From: an uncultured Oscillospiraceae bacterium
GTDB lineage: Bacteria; Bacillota; Clostridia; Oscillospirales; Oscillospiraceae
Direction of reading: 5' to 3'
DNA length: 64,000 nucleotides
Assembly: GCA_947626785.1 (NCBI GenBank)
Contig: CANQTO010000008.1
Location: 1 to 64,000 of the forward strand
Below are positions 6,833 to 16,222 of this stretch, in pieces. Within the stretch, counting starts at the first letter, position 1; every line of letters starts with the position of its first letter. Made by a program: the position numbers and the translations under genes. The notes under the pieces are model-generated. The model saw nothing but the letters and a program-made list of their open reading frames with translations. It had not been told where the DNA came from and did no database searches.

Positions 6833-9800
6833 TTAATACTCGAAAATGCCTTCGTAGACCTTCGTCGCCGCGCCGGTCAGCGTGACGCCCCGGTCCGTGT
6901 AGCAGACGGTCAGCTCGCCGCCGGGGAGGGTCACCTTCACGTCGCTGCCCTTGTCGCAGAAGCCGTTCTCCACCGCGGCCACCACCGCCGCGCAGGCGCC
7001 GGTGCCGCAGGCCAGGGTCTCCCCGATGCCCCGCTCCCAGACCCGCATCCGCAGTGTGTGCCGGTTGACCACCCGCACGAACTCCGTATTCACCCGCTGG
7101 GGGAACAGGGGGTCGTACTCGAATTCCGGGCCGATCTTCTCCAGGTCCAGATGGTCGATGGCCTTGCAGAAGACCACGCAGTGGGGATTGCCCATGGAGA
7201 CGCAGGTGACGCGCCGGTCCTCCCCGGCGATGTGGGCCGGGAAGTCCACCATCCGCTCCGTCTCCGCCGCGGCGGGGATGGAGGCCGCGTCCAGCCGGGC
7301 CTTGCCCATGCCCACCGACACGGAGCTGACCTGCCCGTCCCGGGTGTAGAGCTCCAGCTCCTTGACGCCGCTGACCGTCTCGATGGAGAGATGCTCGCTG
7401 TGGACATAGCCCTTGTCGTACAGGTACTTGCCCACACAGCGGATGTTGTTGCCGGCCATGCGGCCCTCGCTGCCGTCCCGGTTGAAGCTGCGCATCTTGG
7501 CGTCGGCGATCTCCGACTTCTCGATGAGCACGATGCCGTCCCCGCCGATGCCGTAGTGGGGCGCGCAGAGCTGCACGCACAGGGACTCGGGGCAGCTGAT
7601 GCTGCCGTCAAAGTTCTCGATATAGATGTTGTCGTTGCCGCAGCCCTGCATCTTGGTGAAGGGGATGCGCCGCCGCTGGGTGCGCATGGCGTTGATGTCC
7701 ACCAGCTCCGTGTTGCTCTGGTTGAAGCGGCTGGCGATCACGTCGGCCAGGGCGTTGGCTGTGTCCAGGGAGGTCAGGCAGGGGATGCCCAGCTGCATGG
7801 CCTTCCGGTGCAGGGCGATAAAGTCCCCCATGGTGGCGTCCTTGACGGCCCCGGTGTAGACGATATAGCACAGGCGGCCGCTCTCCATCAGGCGGTAGAT
7901 CTCTCCGCTCTCGGTGGCGTTGGGCACCGCCGTCACCTCGATGCCCAGGGCCTCGATGGCCCCGGCGGTGCCGGGGGTGGCGTAGAGGCTGAGCCCCAGC
8001 TCGTAGAAGCGGCGGGCCAGGCCCAGGATCTCCTGGTAGTCCCCCTCCTCCACGCTGAGCAGGACCCCGTCTCCCGCCCGGTCCCGGGGCGGCAGCTTGA
8101 AGCCCGCGGCTGTGAGGCCCTTGAACAGCGCCTCGGCCAGGGTCTTGCCCAGGCCCAGCACCTCGCCGGTGGACTTCATCTCCGGGCCCAGGATGGCGTT
8201 GGCGTCGTTGAGCTTTTCGAAGGAGAAGACGGGCACCTTCACGGCGGTGTAGGGCGGCGTGGGGGCCAGGCCCGTGCCGTAGCCCAGGTCCTTGAGCTTG
8301 GCCCCCAGCATGATCCGGGAGGCCAGGTCCACCATGGGAATGTTGGTCACCTTGCTGATGTAGGGCACGGTCCGGGAGGCCCGGGGATTGACCTCGATCA
8401 CATACAGCTCCCCGCCGTAGATCAGGTACTGGATGTTCACCAGGCCCTTTGTGCCCAGGGCCAGAGCCAGCTTCTCCGAGCTGTCCACGATCCGGCGCAG
8501 GGCCTTGTCGCTCAGGTTGTAGGGCGGGTAGACGGCGATGGAGTCGCCCGAGTGGATACCGGCCCGCTCCACGTGCTCCATGATGCCGGGGATCAGCACC
8601 TGCTCCCCGTCGGAGATCACGTCCACCTCCAGCTCCGTGCCGGGCATGTACTTGTCGATGAGCACCGGGTTCTCGATGCCCCCGGCCAGGATGCCCCGCA
8701 TATATTTCTCCGTCTGCTGCTGGTTCCAGGAGATGGTCATGTTCTGGCCGCCGATGACGTAGGAGGGCCGCAGCAGCACCGGATAGCCCAGACTCTGGGC
8801 GGCCTCCAGGGCCTCCTCCAGGCTGTTGACGCCCCAGCCCTTGGGCCGGCGGATGCCGAAGCGCTCCAGCAGCGCGTCAAAGCGGGCCCGGTCCTCGGCC
8901 ACGTCGATCCCGTCGGCGGAAGTGCCCAGAATTGGTACGCCCTGGCTGTCCAGGTACTGGGTCAGCTTGATGGCCGTCTGGCCGCCAAAGGCTACCACCA
9001 CGCCGATGGGCTTCTCCACCCGAATGATGTTGCTCACATCCTCCCGGCAGAGGGGCTCAAAATACAGCCGGTGGGCGGTGTCGTAGTCGGTGGAGACGGT
9101 CTCCGGGTTGTTGTTGACGATGACCACGTCGTAGCCCATCTCCCGCAGGGTCCACACGCAGTGGACGGAGCTGTAGTCAAACTCGATGCCCTGGCCGATG
9201 CGGATGGGGCCGGAGCCCAGCACCAGCACCACGGGCTTCCCACTGCGGGGGAAGCTCTCCGCCTCGCACTCGGCGTCAAAGCCGGAGTAGAAATAGGGCG
9301 TCTCCGCGTCAAATTCCGCGCCGCAGGTGTCCACCATCTTATAGTGCATGGGCAGGCCGGGCACACTGTCCACATGGAAGAGCCGGCAGAGGGACTCATC
9401 CGTATAGCCCAGGAGCTTGGCCTCCTTGTAGGCCGCATCCGTCAGGCCATTTGCCGCCGTGCGGAGCTCAAAGTCCGCCAGGTTCTGGATCTTGTGCAGG
9501 AACCAGCGGTCGATCTTCGTGATCCGGTGGATCTCCTCCACCGTCACGCCGGCCTTCAGGGCCTCAAAGACGGTGAAGATGCGCCGGTCGTTCTCCTCCG
9601 CCAGCCGCTCCCGGACCGGGGCGGGGGACAGGGGAGGGGCGTTGAGGGTGTCCAGGCTGATCTCCGCCCCCCGGACGGCCTTCATCAGGGCCATCTCGAA
9701 GTTGGGGGCGATGGCCATCACCTCGCCGGTGGCCTTCATCTGGGTGCCCAGCTTCCGGCTGGAGCCGGCAAATTTATCAAAGGGCCACTTGGGCAGCTTC

Positions 9801-10864
9801 ACCACCACATAGTCCAGAGTGGGCTCGAAGCAGGCGCAGGTCTTGCCCGTGATGTCGTTCTTGATCTCGTCCAGGGTGTAGCCCAGGGCAATGCGGGCGC
9901 TCAGCTTGGCGATGGGGTAGCCGGTGGCTTTGGAGGCCAGGGCCGAGGAGCGGGACACACGGGGGTTGACTTCGATGACCGCGTACTCGAAGCTGTCCGG
10001 GTTCAGGGCGAACTGACAGTTGCAGCCCCCCTCGATGCCGATGGTGGAGATGATGTCCAGCGCCGCCGAGCGGAGCATCTGGTACTCCTTGTCCGCCAGG
10101 GTCAGGGCCGGGGCCACCACGATGGAGTCCCCCGTGTGAATGCCCACCGGGTCCAGGTTCTCCATGGAGCAGACGGCGATCACGTTCCCCGCCGAGTCCC
10201 GCATGGTCTCGAACTCGATCTCCTTCCAGCCGGAGATGCAGCGCTCCACTAAGATCTGGGTGATGGGGGACATGTCCAGCCCGGTCTTGGCGATCTGGCG
10301 CAGCTCCTCCTCGTTCTGGGCGATGCCGCCGCCGGTGCCGCCCAGGGTGTAGGCCGGACGGACGATGACTGGGTAGCCGATCCGCTCCGCGATAGCCAGG
10401 GCGGCGGGCAGGTCGTTGGCGGTGTCGGAGGGGACGACGGGCTGGCCCATTTTTTGCAGGGTCTCCCGGAAAAGCTCCCGGTCCTCCGCCCGCTCGATGG
10501 CCTCGATGGGGGAGCCCAGCAGGCGCACGCCGTACTTCTCCAGGCTCCCGTCCCGGCTCAGCTGCATGGCGATGGTCAGGCCGGTCTGGCCGCCCAGGCC
10601 CGCCAGAAGCCCGTCGGGCCGCTCCTTCTCGATGATCCGGCGGACGGTCTCCGCCGTCAGGGGTTCCAGATAGATCTCGTCGGCCAGGTGTTTGTCGGTC
10701 ATGATGGTGGCAGGATTGGAGTTGACCAGGACGGTGTTGATCCCCTCCTGCCGGAGCACCCGGCAGGCCTGGGCCCCGGCGTAGTCAAATTCCGCCGCCT
10801 GGCCGATGACGATGGGGCCGGAGCCGATGACCAGTACCTTCTTGATGCTCTTGTCCTTAGGCAT
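6833..10864 (-). CDS. carB: Carbamoyl-phosphate synthase large subunit fused to diaminopimelate epimerase
   Basis: One uninterrupted 1343-codon frame. Residues 1 to about 1065 are a full CarB: two ATP-grasp halves (starts LVIGSGPIVIGQAAEFDY and LVLGSGPIRIGQGIEFDY) and the C-terminal allosteric MGS-like domain. From about residue 1067 (base 7666) the chain continues without a stop into a complete 277-residue DapF: FTKMQGCGND, FNRDGSEGRM, MGNPHCV and WERGIGETLACGTGAC. CarB makes carbamoyl phosphate for arginine and pyrimidines; DapF converts LL- to meso-DAP. The DapF half keeps the second catalytic Cys (in LACGTG) but has Ala in AGNNIRC where the first catalytic Cys is expected. No ribosome binding site was seen at the junction. 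The start overlaps carA by 8 bases. A lost stop codon between once-separate genes, or an assembly error, are the alternatives. Confidence 0.93.
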   Translation of the reverse strand: MPKDKSIKKVLVIGSGPIVIGQAAEFDYAGAQACRVLRQEGINTVLVNSNPATIMTDKHLADEIYLEPLTAETVRRIIEKERPDGLLAGLGGQTGLTIAMQLSRDGSLEKYGVRLLGSPIEAIERAEDRELFRETLQKMGQPVVPSDTANDLPAALAIAERIGYPVIVRPAYTLGGTGGGIAQNEEELRQIAKTGLDMSPITQILVERCISGWKEIEFETMRDSAGNVIAVCSMENLDPVGIHTGDSIVVAPALTLADKEYQMLRSAALDIISTIGIEGGCNCQFALNPDSFEYAVIEVNPRVSRSSALASKATGYPIAKLSARIALGYTLDEIKNDITGKTCACFEPTLDYVVVKLPKWPFDKFAGSSRKLGTQMKATGEVMAIAPNFEMALMKAVRGAEISLDTLNAPPLSPAPVRERLAEENDRRIFTVFEALKAGVTVEEIHRITKIDRWFLHKIQNLADFELRTAANGLTDAAYKEAKLLGYTDESLCRLFHVDSVPGLPMHYKMVDTCGAEFDAETPYFYSGFDAECEAESFPRSGKPVVLVLGSGPIRIGQGIEFDYSSVHCVWTLREMGYDVVIVNNNPETVSTDYDTAHRLYFEPLCREDVSNIIRVEKPIGVVVAFGGQTAIKLTQYLDSQGVPILGTSADGIDVAEDRARFDALLERFGIRRPKGWGVNSLEEALEAAQSLGYPVLLRPSYVIGGQNMTISWNQQQTEKYMRGILAGGIENPVLIDKYMPGTELEVDVISDGEQVLIPGIMEHVERAGIHSGDSIAVYPPYNLSDKALRRIVDSSEKLALALGTKGLVNIQYLIYGGELYVIEVNPRASRTVPYISKVTNIPMVDLASRIMLGAKLKDLGYGTGLAPTPPYTAVKVPVFSFEKLNDANAILGPEMKSTGEVLGLGKTLAEALFKGLTAAGFKLPPRDRAGDGVLLSVEEGDYQEILGLARRFYELGLSLYATPGTAGAIEALGIEVTAVPNATESGEIYRLMESGRLCYIVYTGAVKDATMGDFIALHRKAMQLGIPCLTSLDTANALADVIASRFNQSNTELVDINAMRTQRRRIPFTKMQGCGNDNIYIENFDGSISCPESLCVQLCAPHYGIGGDGIVLIEKSEIADAKMRSFNRDGSEGRMAGNNIRCVGKYLYDKGYVHSEHLSIETVSGVKELELYTRDGQVSSVSVGMGKARLDAASIPAAAETERMVDFPAHIAGEDRRVTCVSMGNPHCVVFCKAIDHLDLEKIGPEFEYDPLFPQRVNTEFVRVVNRHTLRMRVWERGIGETLACGTGACAAVVAAVENGFCDKGSDVKVTLPGGELTVCYTDRGVTLTGAATKVYEGIFEY

Positions 10865-11930
10865 GGTCCTGCCCTCCCTCCATCATGGAAAGAAACCGGT
10901 CAAACAGAAATTCCGTGTCGTGGGGGCCGCCGCTGGCCTCCGGGTGGAACTGGACGGTGAAGCAGTTCAAATCCGGGTAATCCAGACCCTCGCAGCTGCC
11001 ATCGTTGGCGTTGACATAGCTGAGCACGGCCCGGTCCGTCATGCTCTCGCTGACCACCGCGTAGCCGTGGTTCTGGCTGGTGATATAGGTCCGGCCGGTG
11101 GCCAGGCAGCGGACCGGCTGATTGCCGCCCCGGTGGCCGTATTTCAGCTTGGCGGTCTGGCCGCCCATGGCCAGGGCCGTCAGCTGGTGGCCCAGGCAGA
11201 TGCCGAAAACGGGGAGCTTGCCCAGGAGCTTTTGAAGCTGGCGCACACAGCCCACGTTCTCCTCCGGGTCGCCGGGGCCGTTGGAGAGCATCAGCCCGTC
11301 GGGCTTCAGCTCCAGCACTGCCTCCGCCGGAGTGTCCTGGGGCAGCACCGTCACCCGGCAGCCCCGTTTGGTCAGGCAGCGGACGATGTTCCGCTTGGCG
11401 CCGTAGTCCAGCAGGGCGACCGAAAAGCGCTCCTCCCCCTGGGCGGGGTAGACGCAGGGCTCCTTCACGCTGGCGGCGGCCACGGTGCCCCGGAGCCGGT
11501 AGGCGGCGATATCCGCCCGGTCCTCCGGGATCTGAGCGCAGATCTTGGCGTTCATGACCCCCTGGGTGCGGATCATCCGGGTGATGGCCCGGGTGTCCAC
11601 CCCGCAGATGCCGGGGATGCCCCGCTCCTTCAAGAAGCGGTCCAGCTCGTATTGGCTGCGGAAATTGGAGGGCTCCCGGCAAAGCTCTCGCACCACGTAG
11701 CCCTTGGCCAGGCAGTCCCCCTCAAAATCCTGCTCGATGACGCCGTAATTGCCGATCAGGGGGAAGGTCTGGAGGATGATCTGCCCGGCATAGCTGGGGT
11801 CGGTCAGGGTCTCCAGGTAGCCCACCATCCCGGTGGTGAACACCAGCTCCCCCAGGCCGTCCCCGGGGGCGCCGATGCGCTCTCCCTCAAATACCGCGCC
11901 GTTATTCAGTACAAGATAGGCTTTCTCCAT
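10857..11930 (-). CDS. carA: Carbamoyl-phosphate synthase small subunit
   Basis: A 357-residue glutamine amidotransferase subunit that frees ammonia from glutamine and passes it to CarB. The C-terminal class I amidotransferase domain carries the nucleophile in GICLGHQL near residue 240 and the His-Glu pair in FHPEASGG near 325. It starts 6 bases after argF and ends inside the first codons of carB, so it belongs to the arginine operon, where carbamoyl phosphate feeds ArgF directly. The ribosome binding site before 11930 is weak, which suggests coupling to argF translation. Confidence 0.95.
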   Translation of the reverse strand: MEKAYLVLNNGAVFEGERIGAPGDGLGELVFTTGMVGYLETLTDPSYAGQIILQTFPLIGNYGVIEQDFEGDCLAKGYVVRELCREPSNFRSQYELDRFLKERGIPGICGVDTRAITRMIRTQGVMNAKICAQIPEDRADIAAYRLRGTVAAASVKEPCVYPAQGEERFSVALLDYGAKRNIVRCLTKRGCRVTVLPQDTPAEAVLELKPDGLMLSNGPGDPEENVGCVRQLQKLLGKLPVFGICLGHQLTALAMGGQTAKLKYGHRGGNQPVRCLATGRTYITSQNHGYAVVSESMTDRAVLSYVNANDGSCEGLDYPDLNCFTVQFHPEASGGPHDTEFLFDRFLSMMEGGQDHA

Positions 11931-11936
11931 CTGCGT

Positions 11937-12926
11937 TTATAATGTAGCGGCCATGACGGCCTTGATGGTGTGCATCCGGTTCTCCGCCTCGTCAAAGACG
12001 ATGGACTGGGGACCCTCGAAGACTCCGTGGGTCACTTCCATGCAGTCCAGGCCGAACTTCTCGTGGATGGCCCGGCCGGTCTCCGTCTCCAGGTCGTGGA
12101 AGGCGGGCAGGCAGTGCATAAAGCGGCAGCGGGGGCCGGCGGCGGCCATCAGGGCCTCGTTCACCTGATAGGGCAGCAGGTCCTTGATGCGCTGGGCCCA
12201 GACTTCCTCCGCCTCGCCCATGGAGACCCACACGTCCGTGTAGATCACATCCGCCCCCTGGACGGCCTTCATGGGGTCCGTCTCGAAGCTGAGCTCCGCC
12301 CCGGTCTGGGCAGCGATAGCCCGGCAGGTCTCGATGAGGGCCTTGTCGGGAAAATAGCTCTCCGGCGCGCAGGCCACGAAGCGCATCCCCATCTTGGCGC
12401 AGCCCACCATGAGGGAGTTGCCCATATTATAGCGGGCGTCGCCCATGTAGACCAGCTTCCGGCCCTGGAGGGAGCCGAAGTGCTCCCGGATGGTCAGAAA
12501 GTCGGCCAGGATCTGAGTGGGGTGGAACTCGTTGGTCAGCCCGTTCCAGACGGGGACCCCGGCGTACTTGGCCAGAGCCTCGACCCGCTCCTGGCCGTAG
12601 CCCCGGTACTCGATGCCGTCGAACATCCGGCCCAGGACCCGGGCCGTGTCGGCGATGCTCTCCTTCTTGCCCAGCTGGCTGGCCTTGGGGTCCAGATACA
12701 CGGCCCCCATGCCCAGATCGGAGGCGGCCACCTCAAAGCTGCAGCGGGTGCGGGTGCTGGTCTTCTCAAAGATCAGCGCCACGTTCTTGCCCTCGTGGAG
12801 CCGGTGGATGATCCCCGCCTTTTTCTCCGCCTTCAGCTTGGCGGCCAGGTCGATCAGCGCCTGGATCTCCTCGGGGGAGAAGTCCAGCAGCTTCAAAAAG
12901 CTCCGTCCTTTGAAATCGATGGTCAT
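11937..12926 (-). CDS. argF: Ornithine carbamoyltransferase
   Basis: A 329-residue enzyme that joins ornithine and carbamoyl phosphate to citrulline. The carbamoyl-phosphate loop STRTR, the HPTQ motif and the ornithine-binding HCLPAFHD near the C terminus are all present. The length is normal for the family. The start at 12926 ([16 protein letters not shown]) overlaps the argD stop as ATGA; the open frame continues further upstream but that part is out of register with argD and has no start signal. It lies directly before carA, whose product makes its substrate. Confidence 0.96.
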   Translation of the reverse strand: MTIDFKGRSFLKLLDFSPEEIQALIDLAAKLKAEKKAGIIHRLHEGKNVALIFEKTSTRTRCSFEVAASDLGMGAVYLDPKASQLGKKESIADTARVLGRMFDGIEYRGYGQERVEALAKYAGVPVWNGLTNEFHPTQILADFLTIREHFGSLQGRKLVYMGDARYNMGNSLMVGCAKMGMRFVACAPESYFPDKALIETCRAIAAQTGAELSFETDPMKAVQGADVIYTDVWVSMGEAEEVWAQRIKDLLPYQVNEALMAAAGPRCRFMHCLPAFHDLETETGRAIHEKFGLDCMEVTHGVFEGPQSIVFDEAENRMHTIKAVMAATL

Positions 12927-14092
12927 TTCGCGCACTCCTCTTTTACGATCTCCACTGCCATCAGCAGCAGGTCCTCGGGGATGTTCAGAGCCGGCAGCAG
13001 CCGGACCTTGTCCTTGGCGGTCAGGCACAGGACGCCCCGCTCCATGCAGGCCGTCACTACCTCGCCCGCCGGCCGGTTCGCCGGTTTGACGCCGATCATC
13101 AGGCCCAGGCCGGTGACGGCCTCCACGCCCGGGGCCCCCTCCAGGGAAGCCCGGGCCAGCTTGCCCTTGCGCCGGACCTCCGCCAGGAAGGCCTCGTCCA
13201 GACGCTCTAAGATGCTGACGGCCCCGGAGCAGCACACCGGGTTGCCGCCGAAGGTGGAGCCGTGGTCCCCGCTGCCCAGGACGAATTCCGCCTTCTCTCC
13301 GAAGAGGGCGGCCCCCAGGGGCAGCCCGCCGCCCAGGCCCTTGGCGGTGGAGACCAGGTCCGGCTCCACGCCGAAGTTCTGGTAGGCGTAGAGCCTGCCG
13401 GTGCGGCCGTTGCCGGTCTGCACCTCGTCCACCATGAAGAGGATGTCCTCGGCCTTGCAGAAGGCCTCCACCGCCCGGATGAAGTCCCCGCTCAGGGCGT
13501 TGACGCCGCCCTCGCCCTGGATGCACTCAATGAGGACGCCGGCGGCCTTGTGCTCAAGGGCGATAGCCTTCAGCGCCTCGATGTCATCCACGGGGGCGTG
13601 GACGAAGCCGGGGGTCAGGGGCTGGAACAGCTCGTGGTAATGGGCCTGGCCGGTGGCGGCCAGGGTGGTCAGGGTCCGGCCGTGGAAGCTGTTTTCCAAT
13701 GTCACGATGGTGAAATGCTCCGGGCCCTTCTTCTCGGCGGCGTACTTTCTGGCCGCCTTGATGATGCACTCGTTGGCCTCGGCCCCGGAGTTGCAGAAAA
13801 AGACCTTTTTCATGCCGGTCTTTTGGCACAGCAGCTGCGCAAGCTTCGCGCAGGGCTCGGTATAGTACAGGTTCGACATGTGCTGCACCTTGCCCAGCTG
13901 CTCCGTGACGGCCTGCCGCCAGGTTTCGTCCGCGATGCCGAAGGCGGTGACGCCGATGCCGCTGCCCATGTCGATATATTCCTTCCCCGTCTCGTCACAG
14001 ACCAGGGAGCCCTGCCCGGAGACGATCTCCACCGGGAAGCGGGCGTAAGTGTTGGCTACATACTGTTTGTCGATGGCTTTCAGATCAGACAT
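12923..14092 (-). CDS. argD: Acetylornithine aminotransferase
   Basis: A 389-residue class III PLP aminotransferase, reversible between N-acetylglutamate semialdehyde and N-acetylornithine. Seen: the N-terminal [20 protein letters not shown], the glycine-rich [10 protein letters not shown] cofactor site, the [12 protein letters not shown] strand, and the Schiff-base lysine in [14 protein letters not shown]. It overlaps argB upstream by 8 bases and argF downstream by 4, so translation is probably coupled. In some bacteria ArgD also acts as succinyldiaminopimelate aminotransferase, which could matter here given the lysine genes nearby; that is inference. Confidence 0.95.
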   Translation of the reverse strand: MSDLKAIDKQYVANTYARFPVEIVSGQGSLVCDETGKEYIDMGSGIGVTAFGIADETWRQAVTEQLGKVQHMSNLYYTEPCAKLAQLLCQKTGMKKVFFCNSGAEANECIIKAARKYAAEKKGPEHFTIVTLENSFHGRTLTTLAATGQAHYHELFQPLTPGFVHAPVDDIEALKAIALEHKAAGVLIECIQGEGGVNALSGDFIRAVEAFCKAEDILFMVDEVQTGNGRTGRLYAYQNFGVEPDLVSTAKGLGGGLPLGAALFGEKAEFVLGSGDHGSTFGGNPVCCSGAVSILERLDEAFLAEVRRKGKLARASLEGAPGVEAVTGLGLMIGVKPANRPAGEVVTACMERGVLCLTAKDKVRLLPALNIPEDLLLMAVEIVKEECAK

Positions 14093-14972
14093 GTTCTTCC
14101 TCCTCTTCTCCCCGGACCACCATGGTCCCGGCGCCCTCGTCGGTGAGGATCTCCATCAAAATGGAGTGGGGCACCCGGCCGTCCATGATGATCACGCTCT
14201 CCACGCCCCGGTAGATGGCGTCGATGCAGCAGTCCACCTTGGGGATCATGCCCCCGGAGATCACGTTCTGCCGGAAGAGCTCCGTGGCCTCCGGGATGGT
14301 CAGCTTGCTGATGAGGGTGCGGGGGTCGTCCTTGTCCCGGAGGACCCCGGCGATATCCGTCATGAGGATCAGCCTCTGGGCCCCCAGGGCCCCGGCGATA
14401 TAGGCCGCCGCGGTGTCGCCGTTGATGTTGTAGGTGTTGCCCTCGGCGTCGCAGCCCACGGTGGAGATGACGGGGATATAGCCCTTCTCCAGCAGGTCCA
14501 GCACCGGCTGGATGTTCACGGCCTCGATGCTGCCCACATAGCCCAGGCGGGGGTCCTTCATCTTGGCCAGGATGAGCCCGCCGTCCATGCCGGACACGCC
14601 CATGGCCCGGCCGCCCTTGGCCTGGAGCAGATTGACCAGGGTCTTGTTCACCTTCCCGGCCAGGACCATCTGGACGATGTCCATGGTCTCCCGGTCGGTG
14701 ACCCGGAGCCCGTCCACAAAGCGGGGCTCCTTGCCCAGGCGGGCCATCAGCTCGCTGATCTCCGGGCCGCCCCCGTGGACCAGCACCACCTTCACGCCCA
14801 CCAGCCAGAGCAGGACGATGTCCTCCATCACCTGCTGCTTGAGCTGCTCGTTGATCATGGCGTTGCCGCCGTATTTGACCACGACGATCTTGCCGTTGTA
14901 CTGCCGGATATAGGGCAGCGCCTGGGTCAGCACCTGGGCCCGCTGGGCGTTGGAAAAGCGCAGTTCTTCCAT
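14085..14972 (-). CDS. argB: Acetylglutamate kinase
   Basis: A 295-residue amino-acid kinase that phosphorylates N-acetylglutamate. The family hallmarks are the N-terminal VVVKYGGNAM, the LVHGGGPEIS loop, and the C-terminal INGDTAAAYIAGALGA and GGMIPKVDCC. The N-terminal helix before residue 20 and the length match the longer kinases that are often feedback-inhibited by arginine, but inhibition cannot be shown from sequence alone. It sits 17 bases after argJ and overlaps argD by 8 bases. Confidence 0.96.
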   Translation of the reverse strand: MEELRFSNAQRAQVLTQALPYIRQYNGKIVVVKYGGNAMINEQLKQQVMEDIVLLWLVGVKVVLVHGGGPEISELMARLGKEPRFVDGLRVTDRETMDIVQMVLAGKVNKTLVNLLQAKGGRAMGVSGMDGGLILAKMKDPRLGYVGSIEAVNIQPVLDLLEKGYIPVISTVGCDAEGNTYNINGDTAAAYIAGALGAQRLILMTDIAGVLRDKDDPRTLISKLTIPEATELFRQNVISGGMIPKVDCCIDAIYRGVESVIIMDGRVPHSILMEILTDEGAGTMVVRGEEEEEHV

Positions 14973-14989
14973 CTCTATCCTCCCGGGGC

Positions 14990-16204
14990 TTAAGTGCGGT
15001 AATCCCCGTTGATTTTTACATAGTCATAAGTCAAATCGCAGCCCCAGGCCGTGGCCGAGGCCATGCCGTCGCCCAGAGACACCAGGATCTCAATCTCGCT
15101 CTGGAGCAGGATCTCCTTGACCTTCTCCTCAGAGAAGGGGACCCCCGCGCCGTCCCGGCAGACCTCGATCTCCCCGGCGGCGGACTTGAAGCGCACGCCC
15201 ACCTTGTCCACATCCAGCTCCGCGCCGCTGTAGCCCAGGGCGCAGAGGACCCGGCCCCAGTTGGCGTCCGCGCCGAACATGGCCGCCTTGGTCAGGCTGG
15301 AGCAGATGACGCTCTTGGCCGCGATCTTCGCGTTCTTCTCGTCCCTGGCCCCGGTGACGGAGCACTCCAGCAGCTTGGTGGCGCCCTCGCCGTCCCCTGC
15401 GATGCAGCGGCAGAGGTGGACGGTGACGGTGTTCAGGGCCTTCATAAAGACGGCGAAATCCTCCCCCTCTTCGGTGATCTCCGGATTGCCGGCCAGGCCG
15501 TTTGCCAGGACGGTCACCATGTCGTTGGTGGAGGTGTCCCCGTCGATGCTGATCATGTTGAAGCTGTTCTGCACGTCCCCGGACAGGGCCTTTTGCAGCA
15601 TGGCCGGAGAGATGGCAGCGTCCGTGGTCAGAAAGACCAGCATGGTGGCCATGTTGGGGTGGATCATGCCGCTGCCCTTGGCGATGCCGCCCAGGCGGCA
15701 GGTCTTGCCCCCCAGCTCAAACTCCACGGCCGCCTCCTTGCGCCGGGTGTCGGTGGTCATGATGGCCTCGCAGGCGTCGGCGCTGCCGTCTGTGCTCAGG
15801 GCGGCGGCCAGGGGGCCGATGCCCTCCCGGATGGGCTCCAGGCTCAGGCTCTGGCCGATGACGCCGGTGGAGGCCACGATCACGTCCTCCGCCTTCAGGC
15901 CCAGGGCCTGGGCGGCCAGCTCCGCCATGCCCTCGGCGATGGCGGGGCCGTCGGCGTTGCAGGTGTTGGCGTTGCCGCTGTTGCAGACGACGGCCTGGGC
16001 CCGGCCGTTGGCCAGGTGGGCTTTGGTCACGGCCAGGGGCGCGCCCTTGACCAGGTTGGTGGTGTACACCGCCGCGGCGCTGGCCGGTTTCTCGCTGACG
16101 ATGAGGGCCAGGTCCTTCTTGCTCCGGTTGTGCCGGATGCCGCAGTGGATGCCCGCGGCCTGAAAGCCCTTGGCGGCGCACACGCCGCCGGAAATGAGTT
16201 TCAT
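14990..16204 (-). CDS. argJ: Glutamate N-acetyltransferase / amino-acid acetyltransferase
   Basis: A 404-residue ArgJ that moves the acetyl group from N-acetylornithine to glutamate, making the pathway cyclic. The self-cleavage site is KGSGMIHPNMATML, with the nucleophile threonine near residue 189; cleavage gives the alpha and beta chains. Other motifs are SGNANTCN, DGDTSTND and NWGRVLCALGYSG. Neither argA nor argE is seen in the window, which agrees with a bifunctional or recycling ArgJ. Gaps to argC (18 bases) and argB (17 bases) are short. Confidence 0.95.
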   Translation of the reverse strand: MKLISGGVCAAKGFQAAGIHCGIRHNRSKKDLALIVSEKPASAAAVYTTNLVKGAPLAVTKAHLANGRAQAVVCNSGNANTCNADGPAIAEGMAELAAQALGLKAEDVIVASTGVIGQSLSLEPIREGIGPLAAALSTDGSADACEAIMTTDTRRKEAAVEFELGGKTCRLGGIAKGSGMIHPNMATMLVFLTTDAAISPAMLQKALSGDVQNSFNMISIDGDTSTNDMVTVLANGLAGNPEITEEGEDFAVFMKALNTVTVHLCRCIAGDGEGATKLLECSVTGARDEKNAKIAAKSVICSSLTKAAMFGADANWGRVLCALGYSGAELDVDKVGVRFKSAAGEIEVCRDGAGVPFSEEKVKEILLQSEIEILVSLGDGMASATAWGCDLTYDYVKINGDYRT

Positions 16205-16222
16205 ATGCTTGCTGTCTCCTCG

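Noticed and set aside
7058-10252. A very long open frame on the plus strand opposite carB-dapF, and similar long antisense frames elsewhere (for example 2434-4362)
   Set aside because: They mirror GC-rich codon positions of the true genes, are rich in Gly/His/Val/Gln/Leu without any domain pattern, and lack start signals.
12927-13526. A 200-codon N-terminal extension of argF in the argF frame
   Set aside because: The stretch is out of frame with argD, which clearly encodes a complete aminotransferase there; argF starts at 12926 with the ATGA overlap.
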